Source: Agarophyton chilense
Taxonomy: Eukaryota; Rhodophyta; Florideophyceae; Gracilariales; Gracilariaceae
DNA length: 64,000 nt
Direction of reading: 5' to 3'
Assembly (NCBI GenBank): GCA_030374765.1
Contig: JARGXX010000093.1
Span: forward strand, 186,001 to 250,000
Of the stretch, positions 39,673 to 53,502 are shown one piece after another (within the stretch, counting starts at the first letter, position 1; each line of letters begins with the position of its first letter). A program made the position numbers and the translations under genes. The notes beneath the pieces are model-generated. The model saw nothing but the letters and a program-made list of their open reading frames with translations, did not search any database and was not told the DNA's origin.

Positions 39673-41480
39673 ATGGCGCCGTCGTTTTCTAGCGTATCTT
39701 CGTCGGATGACGTTTTTCTTAGCGGATTGGATCCGCGCCCCGAAGGATTCAATTTCAATAACCGTGCAATGAGATCTTGGTTTGAGAAGTCCGTGAAAGC
39801 CCGGAATACCATCATATTATGCCTCAGTGATTCCGCTTTTGCTTTCTTCCGTACCTTTGTGGAGGACGTCGACAAAACGGTCAAGGACCTTTGGGGATGA
39901 AATGCAGCAAGTGTACACCACATCCAATACACAAGCTGTTCAGAACATCCGTCATCGCTCAGAAACTCTCGTTTTAAGAGATAGTGAAGCCTGGAACAAG
40001 TATGTGTCTAAGTTCTTGGAAATTAATGGAGAATTTTCAACTTTTGACGAAAAGCTTTCGGACAAAGAAAAACTTTCAAAGCTCATCCCAAGTCTTCCAA
40101 ACTCTTTTGCCCCTTTGGCTATAATGTTCAACCTCACAGACGCTGGTTTAGACTCCATCGTAAATGCTGTCGAAGCCGAAATGGCTCGTCGTAAGAACCC
40201 GAACAACCAGGAACAATCGTTCACCATTACGCCCTCGTCGTTAACACAACTTAAGGCATACACGGCAACAAGAAATAGACGCAGACGACGTACCTGGCGA
40301 AACAAATCATCTTCCTACAGGGACCGTGGCGGAAAAAAATTGCTACTACTGTGGTAGTCGCGGTCACTACGCTCAAGACTGCTACAAACGAAAACGAGAA
40401 AAATACAACGAAAAACATACTTCTCGCAAATCTGACAGTCAACAAAATAATTCGAAAAATGGTGTTGGCCGTAACTCGCGGTACAAACCACAATACAATC
40501 AAGGTGGAAAACGTCAATCCAACTGGAATTCACGCTTTGCACCAAGGGGGAATGGAAACGGAGGTAAAAACTTCAACCCCCGATCGTACTTGGTGCAAAG
40601 GGATGATGACCGTCCTCTTTCATCTCCATACAAATGAAATGTGGCAAAGTACAGGAGTAACATCTCGTTACTTTCCAAACATAAAGTCGATTTGGCCTAC
40701 ATCGAATCTGACGCAACCCACCACTTCTTTCATTCGCGTAAGTCCTTTATCCACTACGAGCGCATGGACATTGAGCTCATACAAGCCGCCTCCGGCACTG
40801 CTCGTCTTGTTGGGAAAGGCAACGTATGGATACCTCTCGATAATGGTACAGTCGTTGAAGCCTACAACGCACCGTCTTTCGAGGTCAACATACTATCCTT
40901 GGGTGTCCTTAGCGTTGAGTTTATGGTATTATTCACTTCTACATTACGACCCTATAATGTATGCTTCATTATGGACTACCATCGTAAGTCTGAAGTCATC
41001 TGGGAGACACCAATTCAAAAAGGGCTCTTCACTTTGAACCTCACTCTCCATGAAAAGGACAAACAGGCAATGATGATCAATTCTAGAAACACCAAACAGG
41101 AACTGGCTTTGGAATGGAATGGACACACTGGTCACCTGCACCCAGCGAGATTCCAAAATCTCTCAAGGGCTTTCGACTCTGTTCCATATTTTTTTCAACG
41201 CTCTATCCTCGAGTCCCTAACCTGCATTCCTTGCCTAGCCGGTAAAATGAAGCCGAAGCCACTCGTTCCTAAACCCAATTCCGTGACAACATCTAACACA
41301 CTGGCCTTGATACACACGGATGTATCTGGAATGATTTCGCCTTCCTTTTCAAGGGCAATATATGCAATCGCAATCATCGACGACCGCACATCGAAGTCTG
41401 ATGTTTTCATCACGAATAAAAAGAGCGGTCAAACTATTCGCAAGGACATAGAATGGCAGAAACGCCGATCAGAGTTGGAG
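39673..41480 (+). mobile_element. Ty1/copia element A, 5' half only (broken)
   Basis: In plus orientation: copia gag (from MAPSFSSVSSSDDVFLSGLD), a CCHC zinc knuckle CYYCGSRGHYAQDC near 40.34 kb, a degenerate protease region near 40.7 kb, and the GAG-pre-integrase zinc region (HTGHLHPARFQ, CIPCLAG) and the beginning of the integrase core near 41.1-41.4 kb. The element stops abruptly at about 41480, where an oppositely oriented copia begins. Reverse transcriptase and RNase H are absent. There are several breaks in the coding region. Age is moderate. Confidence 0.85.
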
Positions 41481-41481
41481 C

Positions 41482-43780
41482 TTAATTTTGCATTTGTTGT
41501 TTATGAGCGTTGCTGATGTACTCTTTCCCATTATCGGACAGGAATGGAGCGGGAGTTTTGCCGGTTGCGTTGCGGGAGAATTGAATTATGAATGGGAAGA
41601 TCTTGTGCATTCGTTTACGTGTTGGACTAAAGTGAAATAGTACATAGCGGCTGTGAAGTTCTATGAATGTGGTAAAGTATCTGTCGTTTTTTGTAGAATG
41701 TCGTGACATAGGTTCGCATACGTCGGAGGTGATTTCCTTTCCCAATGGCTATGTGTGGTGCGTTTTGGGATGTGGTTTTCGTTTTATGCGCCCCTGCCTG
41801 CATCTGCAACATGATAGTATTATCCTGCTGATCGCCTTAAGCTGGGGAGTTTTGATGATGTTTTTCGTGGCTTTTTTGAGAGTAGCTGTGGCGGGGCGTG
41901 GTTGAATATTAGGTTCCATTTGTAGAGGGCTGCATTGGTTGGCTCCTTATCTTTCTGTGGATCGTGGGTCTGGGTGAAGGCCAGAGATGTTGGTCTGAAT
42001 GTTGGTCGAGAGCTGGGAGTTGAAAGGCGTGTTAGTGGTCCTTCTCGCGTTGTTGTCAGTGGGGCCGGGAGGTTTTGTGGTTTCATTTGGTGAAGCGGGA
42101 TGAAGGTTTGGGATGTGTTTGACTGTGTTAATTTGGCTCCTCCGGTTGGATGTTGAAGGTTGACTGTGTAGAAATTATTGTTCTAGGAGGCAGTGCCGAG
42201 GAGTTTTATTGGTACTGTTCGGCTCGGGATGTACGCAGATTGTGGTGTGAGTATAACCGGGCCAAGACGTTTTGCTATGGAGTGTACTGAGGAGATTGCC
42301 TTGAATATTTTTGTTGATCAAGGTAGGGAGTGTTATGCTTGTCACCGTGTCACTGATCATCCGCAGGGTTCCCGTCTTCCGAGTCTGTAAAGGGGATGGT
42401 GCCGCGGTCGATGTGGTGAGTGGTAATGGTAAGTCAGTAATATCGCTTTTGCTGTGGGCGATAGTGGACAGATGGGCGACTGAGTCCAGATTGTACGTAC
42501 AATGATGGTCCTTATCGACTGCCTGCTGGGGTAGGTTGTCAAGAGCTTTCATTTCATTTAAAATCTCTTTCGATATGGCTTTCGTGTTGCTGGTGGTTTT
42601 TATTGCAGTCGTTCTGGATCGTTCTCAACCTCCACGACTCGTGTGTAGCGCGTCTATTTCCTTGTTCAAATCTTGTATGGCGTTTTGCAGGCTTTTATTG
42701 CTAGATCCTTCATAGCAGCCACGTCCACGCCCACGGAAACGTCCACGGCCATCGCTGTGCTGTACATTGTACCGGGAGTTATATGTGGCGGTGGGATCAA
42801 TGATGGAGTGATAGGTGTAGTTTGTTGTCAAAGAAGGCTCTCATATGGCTCTAAACTGTGGTTTGTGCCCTTTACAGTGTTAGGTTGCGAATCCAGCATC
42901 ATAGACATTGCACGCTGTCCGAAGCATTCGTCTTGTACAAGCCCTTGCAGAATGTGGTTGACCGTGACACGTTCGCCTTCGATGCCTGGTGTGTTGGCGA
43001 CGATTTGCCTGCGTCGAATGTTGAGGTGGTGACCAATGTATTCGGCTACAGCTCCGGTGCGTTTGAAATTCTTAGCCTCAGTCGTCAGGCTGAATTAGCA
43101 TTTTGTGGATTGGATAACCAACGTGTGCTTGATTGCAGCAACAATGTCATGAGGTTGTTTTGTGAAAATGGTTGGATCAGCCATTTTGCTGTTCATTTCC
43201 TGGGTAGTACTTTTTGTGATTATACAACGGAGCCTGGCAATAGTGTTGAGGTGTTCTGCAGTTTCTGCTTCGAAATTGGGTTCAATCAGCTGACTAAAGT
43301 CGTGTTCAGTGAGAATATCTTTCAGATTTTGAATTCACCGGTAATAGTTGTCCGTCGTTAGATCAATGAGTTCTTCAGTGAACCGCCATTGTGGATGAGT
43401 AAAGCTAGGATGCGAAGAGAGCCCAGCCTCAGAGTGAGAGTGAGACGCCATGGGGCTGATGAGAGTTTTGTCGCTTGACTCGATTTGGGCTTGGATCAAA
43501 AGTGACAACCAGATGTGGTTTGTGTTGCCGAAGTGAAGGCGCTTCTCGGGCGGCATTAATTGTGAGAAGGCTTGTATGAGTATGGTGCTACATTCGTGGG
43601 ACACGAGAGCAATGCTCGAATATCGGATCGATGTTTGCTTTGTTGTTCGTTTGCGCTTGAGCGCAATGGTGCCCATAACCTGAGACAAGAGGAAATCGAT
43701 GGTCGTCATAGAAGCTGCGACGGCCGTTGTGTGACTCTTTATTGGGCTTGCTACGTGTAAACTGCATGCGTGGTATCACA
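41482..43780 (-). mobile_element. Ty1/copia element B, 5' half only (broken)
   Basis: On the minus strand: a 100-bp LTR at 43681-43780, immediately followed by GGTTATGGGC (a possible primer-binding site), then copia gag (SHPSFTHPQWRFTEELIDLT, then LNTIARL-type UBN2 gag sequence), an RGRGRG-rich segment near 42.75 kb and part of the integrase core (FLSDNGKEYISNA) at 41.5-41.7 kb. The element ends at about 41482 against element A, tail to tail. Polymerase parts are missing. The coding region has many breaks. A second copy of the LTR lies at 38096-38216. Confidence 0.8.
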
Positions 43781-44775
43781 TTTGAAATTGTTCCGAAAAT
43801 GTGCCGAATCCAGTTTCCATTCTTGTCCGAATTGGCGCGAAAAACATTAGGTCAAAACAAAGCCAAAGAAGCAGTCATATACAAGTAATGGCGCCAAAGT
43901 AGCAAAAAGTTCCACTCAAGCGAGCAGGCACATGACTTTCTAACGAAATGCAATCACGAGAGTGAAAAGCACTCAGCAATCCTAAAAGTACTCTCATCAA
44001 TATCCTTTTCAAGAACCTTAAACGCATAACAAAACCACAACGAGGCCGAGCAGTATTGTTCATTACACGACACAAGCTGCGGTTTGGTCTGCTGGTTACC
44101 TCTTCTCACTTGCAATCCACCACAATTAACGCCGTTTCTTGACTTTTTTTGAAATTCACTCGGACGGGATGATCACTGTAATGCGTGAAAACACCTTTAC
44201 GTCAAACAAGATATTTAAAATTCCATTTCGAACAAGAAAATTAGTTGATCCATCTGGGAAATCAGCATAAATCCAGAAAGGATAAGTATAAAAGTCTATC
44301 GGCCAAACAAAAAACAGTCACCCGGAGATAGAGTTTTCCAATTTTGAAACGTTCCAAGCTCGTTTCGGACAGAAAAATAAGATCTAAACCTCACTTGACC
44401 CCAAAATTTCGAGAATCATCTAAATGGATTTTTTCTTGTCGCATGAATAAAAACGCTACGAATAGACAAACACAGTATTTCGTTCGATTCTGCCTAAAAG
44501 ATTTAAAAAGTTGAGTGTTTGCAACGGTTCCTATTTAAATACGACAATTATTAATATATCACGAAAACTTTCTTTCCACTGAGCATGCTAATCAGCTCTT
44601 ATGACAAATGCAGTTTTGAATGGAGCTGTTTTTTTTGTATATCCGAACAGATGGTCTCGCAGTGCGGGCATGTTGTCGTTGTTTTTCATTTATAGAGCAT
44701 ATCGGATCTGCTGCAATAAAAACAGTGGTTGGATCATTCAATTGCTTTAGATACAGCAACAAATCATGCAACTGC
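43781..44775. other. AT-rich intergenic, no gene recognised
   Basis: No convincing coding sequence is seen on either strand and no repeat structure was noticed. Confidence 0.4.
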
Positions 44776-46063
44776 ATAGAAAGAATTTCAAATTTTTATC
44801 CCTTAACAGAAACTGCCCCACAATAGCATTTTATGTATTGCAGAACACAATTCCCAAAATATAAGAACCACAAAGTCCAAAACACTGTTTCAATAGTATA
44901 TCTTTTATATAATCAATAGCTCACCTATGGGTTTTGGCCTGTCTCTGACACTCTTTGAACAGCTGACAATCATGCAGCTAGTAGGTCAGGGTACGATTCT
45001 GGCAGGCATACCTCGAAAACTCAATCGAACCAAAAAAACAATCAGCATCTTCTTCAAAAAAAATCTACAACATACAGAAAGAAGCGTTCAACCGGCCATT
45101 TAATGTCACTATCTCCAGCCAAGAAGCATGTATTTCCGGGAGAACTGTGCTAAAATGCTATATCTTGCAGCGAAATGGCCATAAACTTGAATTTGGCTCT
45201 ATCAAGATCTACAATATAGCATGAAGTGAAACGTCAAAATTTGTTCAAGTACGCAAAAATGAGGAAAACGTTTTTGAAGAATATCACAAGACTAAACTTC
45301 TAGAATGACGTCCTAAGAAAGTACTGGAAAACTGAATGGAATATGTTTATCGTTTCTGACAAAAGAATTTAACCTTGATGGTCTAGATTGCCATAACATC
45401 TATTGTCATGATCTACGAAAAGAAAAGAAGCAATTTATGACAAGTCATTCTGGAGGGGATTCGGTTATGGTTTGGGCTGGAGGGTCTACAAAAGGAGCAA
45501 CAGTCATCGCCGTCATAGACACTACTATGAGGTCTGAGAAATATGGTGAGGTTCTAGAAAAATATTTGCTACCGTCTGCACACTGTACGTATGGAGATTA
45601 ATTTATTTTTCAGCAAAATAATGTACCTGTGCATAAGTCTATTTCTTTTAAACAGTAGTTCAATACTCTAAATATGTCGGGTATATAATGGCCTGCGCGC
45701 TCTCTGGACTTTAACCCTGTTGAAAACATTTGAAGTATGGTGACCAGAATGGTTTATGGGCGACTAAGTCAAATTTATACGGTTTTTTATTTGAAGAATT
45801 GTATCAAAGAATGCTTGGAAAAGATTGATAGTAATGCTATCAATCTTTTCATAGAATTAATTCCAAAGCGCTGTATAAGCATTATGCAGGCTAAAGGAGC
45901 TAAGATCAATTACTGAAATCGTGTTAGAGTAAAGATGACGCAATGAAGGCTAGGTTTTTTTGAATAGTATTATTACTCAAATTTTAGATAGCTTTATTGT
46001 AGCCAGAACCTCAATTTTTTGGAACTTCTGGGGGAAAGATATGTTTTTGAAACACACCGCATA
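44776..46063 (+). mobile_element. Tc1/mariner copy 2, old
   Basis: Same family as the copy at 31261 but in plus orientation and strongly mutated. The left end (TA then GAAAGAATTTCAAATTTTTA) aligns with the right end of copy 1. The right end is GATATGTTTTTGAAACACAC followed by TA. Transposase pieces are clear: EQLTIMQLVGQGT near 44.97 kb, EFNLDGLDCHNIYCHDLRKE near 45.37 kb, FIFQQNNVPVHKS near 45.6 kb, and IPKRCISIMQAKGAKINY at 45.9 kb. It has many stops and frameshifts (more than ten). Confidence 0.85.
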
Positions 46064-46139
46064 TTGATGTCCATGTTCGTATTAAGATCACCAGGAAAGT
46101 TTTCTAATTTCAGGTTTTAACTATTCTATTCTACGAATC

Positions 46140-46640
46140 ACACACTGTATATGATATAGCTGAAGTAAAAAAAATTGCAATAACTTTGAAGAGTTTTTCT
46201 GGTGATGTATGGGACAGAACATTGCTGTCAGTTGCTACAGATGGTGCTGCTTAAATAAAGAGGAGGCGAAAATAGGGAGCAGTGAAAAACATGCTAAAAA
46301 TGTTCATTGTGTGGGCAATAATACAATTAGCAAGAATGTCTTACATTGATGTTTGGAAAACGGCCCAATTGAACACTTATTGTTAGAGATCAGCTCTTGA
46401 GTAGACTGAAAGGCCGCGCGTTTGTTCAGAATAGCAACTCGGAGTATTCGTTCACCATCCATGTTCTCCTCCCCGTTTACTTAAAAACTAGGTGTCCGGA
46501 GAAGTCAGCAGTTAGACCGCTATCCGCTTTCCTTATTTCAAGGCTTTTACAAGGGGTAATCTTCGAGAGGATTGATAGTCTGTTGCACAAGAGTTGTTTA
46601 CCGTGTCTTATTCTTTGTCTCTCTCCGTCTCACTTCTCCC
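46140..46640 (+). mobile_element. Possible hAT-like transposase remnant
   Basis: A frame reads VYDIAEVKKIAITLKSFSGD then LLSVATDGAA, resembling the TDNAxN block of hAT transposases. NVHCVGNNTISKN follows in another frame. Nothing else is conserved enough, so the call is tentative. Confidence 0.25.
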
Positions 46641-46763
46641 AAAACTACAGACGTCAGATGAATATATAGTCTAAACAGCTGGCTTTCAAAAAATTGACTG
46701 TTCGAAATTCTGAATAATTGGTTACTGTGATCTCTTCATCCCTACATCCCGGCGGTTCCGACG

Positions 46764-49700
46764 ATGATCGGCGCTCATGAAAAGCCTCCGGGCGGATTCA
46801 TGGATACGGCACAACTCGCCGAATCGAAGGCCGCCACGACGTGCAGAGACTGCCGTCAGTGCGGACTTCGGTTGTATGAGCGCTCGAATTGTACGCAAAA
46901 GATCTTACAGAAGTCATCTAGTAATACTCTCGTGAAGACGCATGAACCTCCTCAATTAGACTACCGGAAAATTTCTGTTCTACGGCACTCCTGGGGGTTC
47001 GTCCGAAGCCAAAGTTCCTCCTACGCGAGAAACTACACCAGCGGATATTGCGCCTCGGAATCGTTGGTTTTTTTCTTCAATAGGATCTGCGCTAGCCCCC
47101 GCAGATCCTAAGCCAATACTCGACGAGAGTGCCCCCACGTCGAGAGAAGGTGTGCACAATGCGATGCGCCTGTGTAATGAGCTCCGATTACCGCTCAAAC
47201 TCAAAACACTGCAGAAAGCTTACTCTCATGGATAGGGCATTCAATTTATAGATGAAAAAGAAATCACCGTATCTGGGAATATCACCGGAGCCGACATTTC
47301 CGGGTTGCGTACGTCGTTTACATTTTATGTATGAGACGGCTCATATCTCCTGATCCTTGGACTGGATGTGAAGAGGTACGCGAACACCCCAACCCTCAGC
47401 TCTCCTCCGTGCAGAAAGTTTGGCAGCTCCATGGGCACCAAGCCAAGGATATTCATCACCTACCTGACCGAATCAGATTGCGACCTTCGGCTCAGATCGA
47501 AGATAGCTCCTCACTTAATGTCTACATCGCGGAGATTGCTCGCGAATATGCTTGGACGGGCCGAATTATCTCTAGCCAAGAAAAATAAAGGGTTTACACA
47601 TGCGACATCCGAAGAGATGAAGACTCTTTATCAGACTGCCAGGTTGATCACTACCTCTATTAAAATCGCGTTCGACGCGGATCATTCAGCCTGTGATAGG
47701 TGCTCATCGGAATGGTGACCGCAGAATGCCAATAAGATTTTGCTCTCGCAAGCGAATCAAGCCTTTAATGTGGAGCTCCAGGCAGATTTCATGTGGGCAC
47801 ACTACAAAGGAAGTAAGGTGGAAGTGCTTACCATGAGTGACATCGGGACAAAGTATGGAGAACGGGTAGTGGCATCTAATGGGAGAGCCGATTTAATGGC
47901 TAGCCTTATCGACGTAGACAAGGTCAACACACATGGGCACCAAAGAGTTTTAGTTGCGACCTCGAATTCCAAGTGCCCAAGATACGGAAGTTTCTTGAGC
48001 AACATGGTATCCGCATGACCCCTCGTTCATTCCGGAGGTATTGTGGTATCCCACTGATGACTGTAGTGGTCGATAGCGGAGTGGATGTCCACAGAAAGCA
48101 CCGCAGGAAGCGTGTGTCGCCTTGACAGCGACTATTCTTGGAAGAAAGAGTGTGTGAGGAAGAAGGCCAAGGAATCTTTATGAAGGAAACGATACGTGTA
48201 GACACGAGAAGGTAGTCCAGGTATGGAGATATGTATGAAACACGAGATACGCTCGACAGCCCTGTGCAAAACACAAAAGAATCACAACAAAACACACAAA
48301 AAAACACATAAAACACAGTGACGAACAGCGTAACACGGCGCAACACCTGAGAAGATCCTCAGAACAAGAGCTACAGCTCAGATGAGGTTAGCACTGATGA
48401 AATAGGTGCTCCATAGTCGATAACGACTTTAAGATTCCAAGAGCTCACCATGATAGTGGTAGGGTGGTTGTTGGTTGGCCTCTACTTTCCTCACCTGGAG
48501 CCAAGCGCCCTTTATTGTGCCCAAAGGCCAAAAAGCTACTGTACTGTAATGTCTACACTGTGGTGTGGCACAAAGCAACTATTCTAAAAGAAACAAATTA
48601 ATTATTTAGCGGTCACGCCGTGCAAGTTTACAGTAGTACAGTGCTATTACATTAATCTTAATATCCAATATTTCCCTGAAGTAATCTTCTCATAACATCT
48701 CGTTAGCGAATGCCACACTTGCAACAGCTAATAAATGTCGTGTATTGACTTGACAGCATTTCGAGCATTCGATTCTGCGTGTAACCTGAATGCTACAGAC
48801 ATCACAAGACCGGGTTAGTTAAGAGGAAATGATCGAATGTTGAAGTACCGTACCGGTACACGTCGTAATCGCTGGATCCTCGTTCTTGGCCAACCTCTTC
48901 TCCGGCTTCAGTATTATGAACTCGTTTCAACTTGCGCGGGGATACCCGCCATTGATACTAAGGCTACCTGCTTGGCATGTCTCCTAGTCCCTTCTCGATA
49001 TGCATTGTGAAGCCACTGACAGAGAAGAAGTATAGATGTTGCTGAGATCCAGGGACCCCCATTCTATCCCGGCCATCTTATTGACTCCAATAACACTCAT
49101 GTAGGTCTTCTATAATACCAGTTCCAAAAGTTTTAAGAAGGGATTTGTCAAGGCTGCCGTGGTCGAGGCCAGTCTGCATGACGTGTTATGCAGGAGGTTA
49201 TCTCGGCGTCAGCCTATGAATGTGGCCTACGAGAAAATCAGATTCGCCTCATAACGACCATCGAGGGACGAGTTAATTTCCCGCTATATAGAAGAGAAAG
49301 CGACAACCGCCGAGTTTCAGCAGCTACCACCGCCGAGTCAGTTAGCTCTAACTTCAGATGCTCCCCTCGACAGCAGTGACAGGAAGCTCTCATTCGACCA
49401 TACTTCCACGATGATCATGAACACTTCGCTTTCACGAGGAACGGCGGCAGCTCTCGAGACGGATAAACTCCCCTCAGACGTCACGGAACTGCATGTTATT
49501 TGATTTCATCCTACCCTTATTCCCTCAATTTTCCTAGAGAATACGTTTAAGGATACGGGGGATGCCAGCTCTACACATGACGAGGTTCTACTTACGGAGC
49601 TTAAATCCAGTAAGCCACATGTCATCGCTAAGATCTATGAGAAAATGGGGAGCAGCCATCTCCCGTGATCCAAGCTAGAATATGCTCCGCCGTAAATCTT

Positions 49701-51606
49701 GGACGAAGCGTTTAAGAAAGAGCACGAATCCAACGGGGGCGAGGCATATGTCAAGGTTCAGAAGGGTGACGTTCCCACAAACGCAAACTTAATCACGTGA
49801 CATGTCATATATAAGATAATGCAAGACGTAGGCGGTGATAGTAGAATGGAAGAGAGGGTTATGCCGCATGGAGACCGAGACGGCGAGAAGGCAAATATTG
49901 GGAATGATTCCTGGACGGCGTAGTACGCAGTGATTCGACCGCTGTTATGTCTGTCCACGCTTTTGAGTTTAAAGTTAGGATATGCGGATGTCAAAGGCGC
50001 CTATCTGCAGAGTGGCACTATTCGTATTGATATCTACGTGAGGCTCCGAGGAATGGAGCGGCAGTCGTAGGACTCTACGGAAGCTGATAACATTGCCGTG
50101 CGGGATTTTGAAAGCTGGAAGGCAGTAGCAGAAGAATTGTGAGTCCTGGTTATTTCGAGACGCCAAGTTTGAACAGATTTTTGGGGTTATTCAGTTACAT
50201 AGGCTGCAGGATTCCAACGGGAAGACCACAATATTGGTAGCTATGATAACAGACAACCTGCGTATGAGTGGAACAGTGGAGCATATGGTAGAAATCTCTG
50301 AGCGTCTTTGCACCCGATTTAGAATCAGTAAGTTTTTACGAGATACCCGCCTCGTGTTCAATGGCTGCAGCATCTCCCAGACCGAAATAAGAGATGTCCT
50401 CATCAATATTCATTTATGAAATGATTCAATCCTGTCGCTTCCTTTAACCCGGACACGCCGCAAGACGCATAACGGTAAGGCCCCTCCACAAAAAATCAAC
50501 TTGTACAAAGACCTATCTGGTGAAATACTATGGGGTTGGAGTGGAGTGCTTCCGCGAGCTAAGTATGCTGCTTCCGCGATACAACAGAAACTATCCTGCC
50601 TGAAAGTCTGCCACCTCCGTGAAGTGTAGTATAGTGAGTTATATCACGGAGATAATGATGCCACTTGATGAACTTCGATAATTGCCAGCATGCAACGTGT
50701 ACTACAGTGGGTTCGTTAGCAATTAGGATAGCTTTTCGCAAATATAGTGTTAGAAAGATAGAATTATGTAGATTGGGAAACGCACCTGAAGCGCACCTCC
50801 TCGTGGCTACGTGGCGAGAAGCGTCACCGTAGGTCGGGTGGCCGGTGAGATATATATCTTCACCAAGCATGGCCACTCTGGTCACAATTGTAAAGTTGAG
50901 CATCTGCCAGACTACTTTTACCCCTTTTAGTTTCTAGAGTCGACCATAAAGGCAATTATAGTGTCCTGACGCTTTTACGGACCCGCATGCGCTCTGCATC
51001 ACCGTCGCACCCTTAAGTGGCTGGTGCTGCCACATCTTACAGGTATCTTCAATCTCCGCCTTCTAGGTCGAGTTCGTTTCGAGCTCCCTAGAACAGACAG
51101 GTCTTACGTCCCCGATACCGTCTTGGTTTATAACACATGAAGCCAATGATATTTTTAAAGAGCTTGGTGCATTGACTCCATCCATCCTGTTTCGAGCAAC
51201 CACTGGCCCGATCATCTCAGCCGAAGTGTGTACGTTCCCAAATACGGCCCTTCACATTGGGTTCCGTCAATGCTACGGACAGACAGGCATTCTTTTATGA
51301 ATTATTATTGACTCTGACTTCTAGAGGCAGCTTTAACACTTCATTGATTTGACGAGAAATAAGAAAAACTAGGTGAGTCACAGCTGCTACCGCGCGAAGA
51401 TCCTAGCATGCGTTGATTCAGACGGTCGAGATTTTCACTCGCGAAGCTCACTCCGATCATTCGACAGAGACTGTGGCATGAAAAACGCGTTTCAAATAGA
51501 CTCCAGGAGTATCTATGACGCAATGGCTACCTTAGACGAAGGTAAAGAGTATGGATTCAAGCAGACCGTGCAGGTTCATGGAGATGGATTCAAGCGGATT
51601 CTATAA
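46764..51606 (+). mobile_element. Ty1/copia element C (broken)
   Basis: Plus orientation. There is an unassigned N-terminal region (46.76-47.3 kb), a zinc-region-like part and integrase catalytic core (VELQADFMWAHYKGSKVEVL, 47.34-48.0 kb), reverse transcriptase pieces (LKLGYADVKGAYLQSG, 49.7-50.4 kb) and RNase H (KILACVDSDGRDFHSRSSLR, 51.3-51.6 kb). The order integrase before reverse transcriptase marks Ty1/copia. Terminal repeats were not recognised. The coding region is broken in many places (well over ten), so it is an old fossil. Confidence 0.75.
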
Positions 51607-53502
51607 GGCGTGCAGAAACAGCCACGAAAAAAAGAGAGAACTTACAAACGAGAGAATGTAACTAAGAAACGAGCGCGGCAAAACAATTTGGGAAAGGAAG
51701 CAAAGATGATTGAAGCTTAGTGCAAGAGAACATGGACAAAATTCTCCCTGATAAAGAAAAACGGGGAAACGAAGGGACCACCAAACAAGAGATTGGGTAA
51801 GAAGTACGGCAGAAAAGATGAAAGTAACGACGAGTAGAACTCGATAACGTTAAATCAATGCAACGAGACGGGTAGACGAGTATAATGTTAGAAAAATGCC
51901 ACACGACAAAGGAGACAACGAAACGAGAGTGTATACGATGAGCATCCAACAGAAACAAATACTGGAGAGAACAGGCGATGAAATAGAAGGAGAGAGAGAA
52001 GAAGAGAGAAAAACATTCTCCTGGGAAATAGGAGCAATGTTTGGAGCGGAATAAAGCTACGTGAGGACGGGGATCTTCCATCTTGTGCTGGTACCTTTAT
52101 ACGTAGTAAATTAAATATGGCGATGATATCTGATGATCTCACAACTGTAACTCTCAGACTCAGCATGGTTTAAGCTCGTAAGGAAGAAATTTTGGTTCAT
52201 GGAGGTGTTTGAGACTTACCAATCTCGAATTCTTTTGTCGATGTAATGAAGGATTCCAGAAGACACAAATTAGTCGACGCCAGATAATACTCACAGTTTA
52301 CTTTAGCACGCCAAAAATCCACGGAAAATATATATAGTTTTCTGCAGGTTGCACGTTGCCCTTTAAAACAGTTTCCAACTATTGAAACAAGAATTTTTAC
52401 CCGGAATATCTCTCAAATGACCGCTACAAACATGGCCTATATATAACATCAACTTTTTATCACTTGCCTACATGTTCGGAGACCCACCCAAAAACTTCTT
52501 TTCAGAAAAAGATTCTCTAATGAAACCCGTCGCTACCATGATCGGCGCATCACACGAGCTGCATATTCATGATTTTGCACCGTTTTGAACCGTATCATAG
52601 AGTTTGTGAGCTTCAGATACGTACATGCTTTTGTATTTTTGTAAATAGTCATACATATAGCTGATATACGCTGGTTGTTATTTTTTTTATGTTATAAATC
52701 GATATGATCATTGTCAGAATATTAGATTGAAAATTTAACCAATGGACAGAACATGTTCAAAGAGTGTACATTGTGAGTTTTTCATAAATGAAGATGTAAC
52801 AATGCTACGAATGATGGATTTGGGAACAATGACGATGGATTATCGAAGAGGAAAAAGATGAAGAGAAAACCTGTGCCTCAATGTTGCTGACGCGTCGTGA
52901 GCAACATTGTTGGCGCCATCTTAAGCTTCGGCGTCATTAAAAGCTTTGGCGCCAAACGTTTCGAGTTTTAGCTGGACTAAGCACATCATCTACACTGGTG
53001 CATATGCGCATTGACTTGGCGAGAGACTACTCCTGGGTTCGGAGTTTGAAATGGGAAGCACAGAGGATTGGCGCAGAAGGATGAGAAGATGACCCTCTTC
53101 GCGTCCGGAAGATATGGCCGGAAGTGAGCTCTGACTTGGGTAGCACGGCGCATTCTGCGCTCTGTGACTTGTGTAACCTGTTTTTAATGGTCTATATCCA
53201 ATCATTCTGTTACGTATTGTACGTCGTGTATATTCCCCCCTTTGGAGCAGCGCAGTGGCCAGAAGTCTATCTGGAAGTGTGGCGCCGTTTGCGCGCCGGT
53301 GCTTGTCGCCGTTGTGCGAAAGAAAAATAATTACAGAACTACGAATTATTTCAATCGAGATCGGCATATCTCGACTGTACTTAAGCGCAGCGACATGAAC
53401 AGAGCGAGGTAGTGCATTCATTCACCGACTCGTTCGGGCCGAGGCCAACAATTCTACCTACGCTCAAGGCTTCGAGTCAAACAATACCGAACAGGGCTAT
53501 TG
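51607..53502. other. No gene recognised
   Basis: The first 500 bases are purine-rich on the plus strand and may be the untranslated end of element C. 52300-52850 is AT-rich. A minus frame at 53421-52990 (143 residues) has no recognisable motif. Confidence 0.35.

Noticed and set aside
42673-43361. Plus-strand frames of 119 and 167 codons
   Set aside because: They lie antisense to gag of copia element B.
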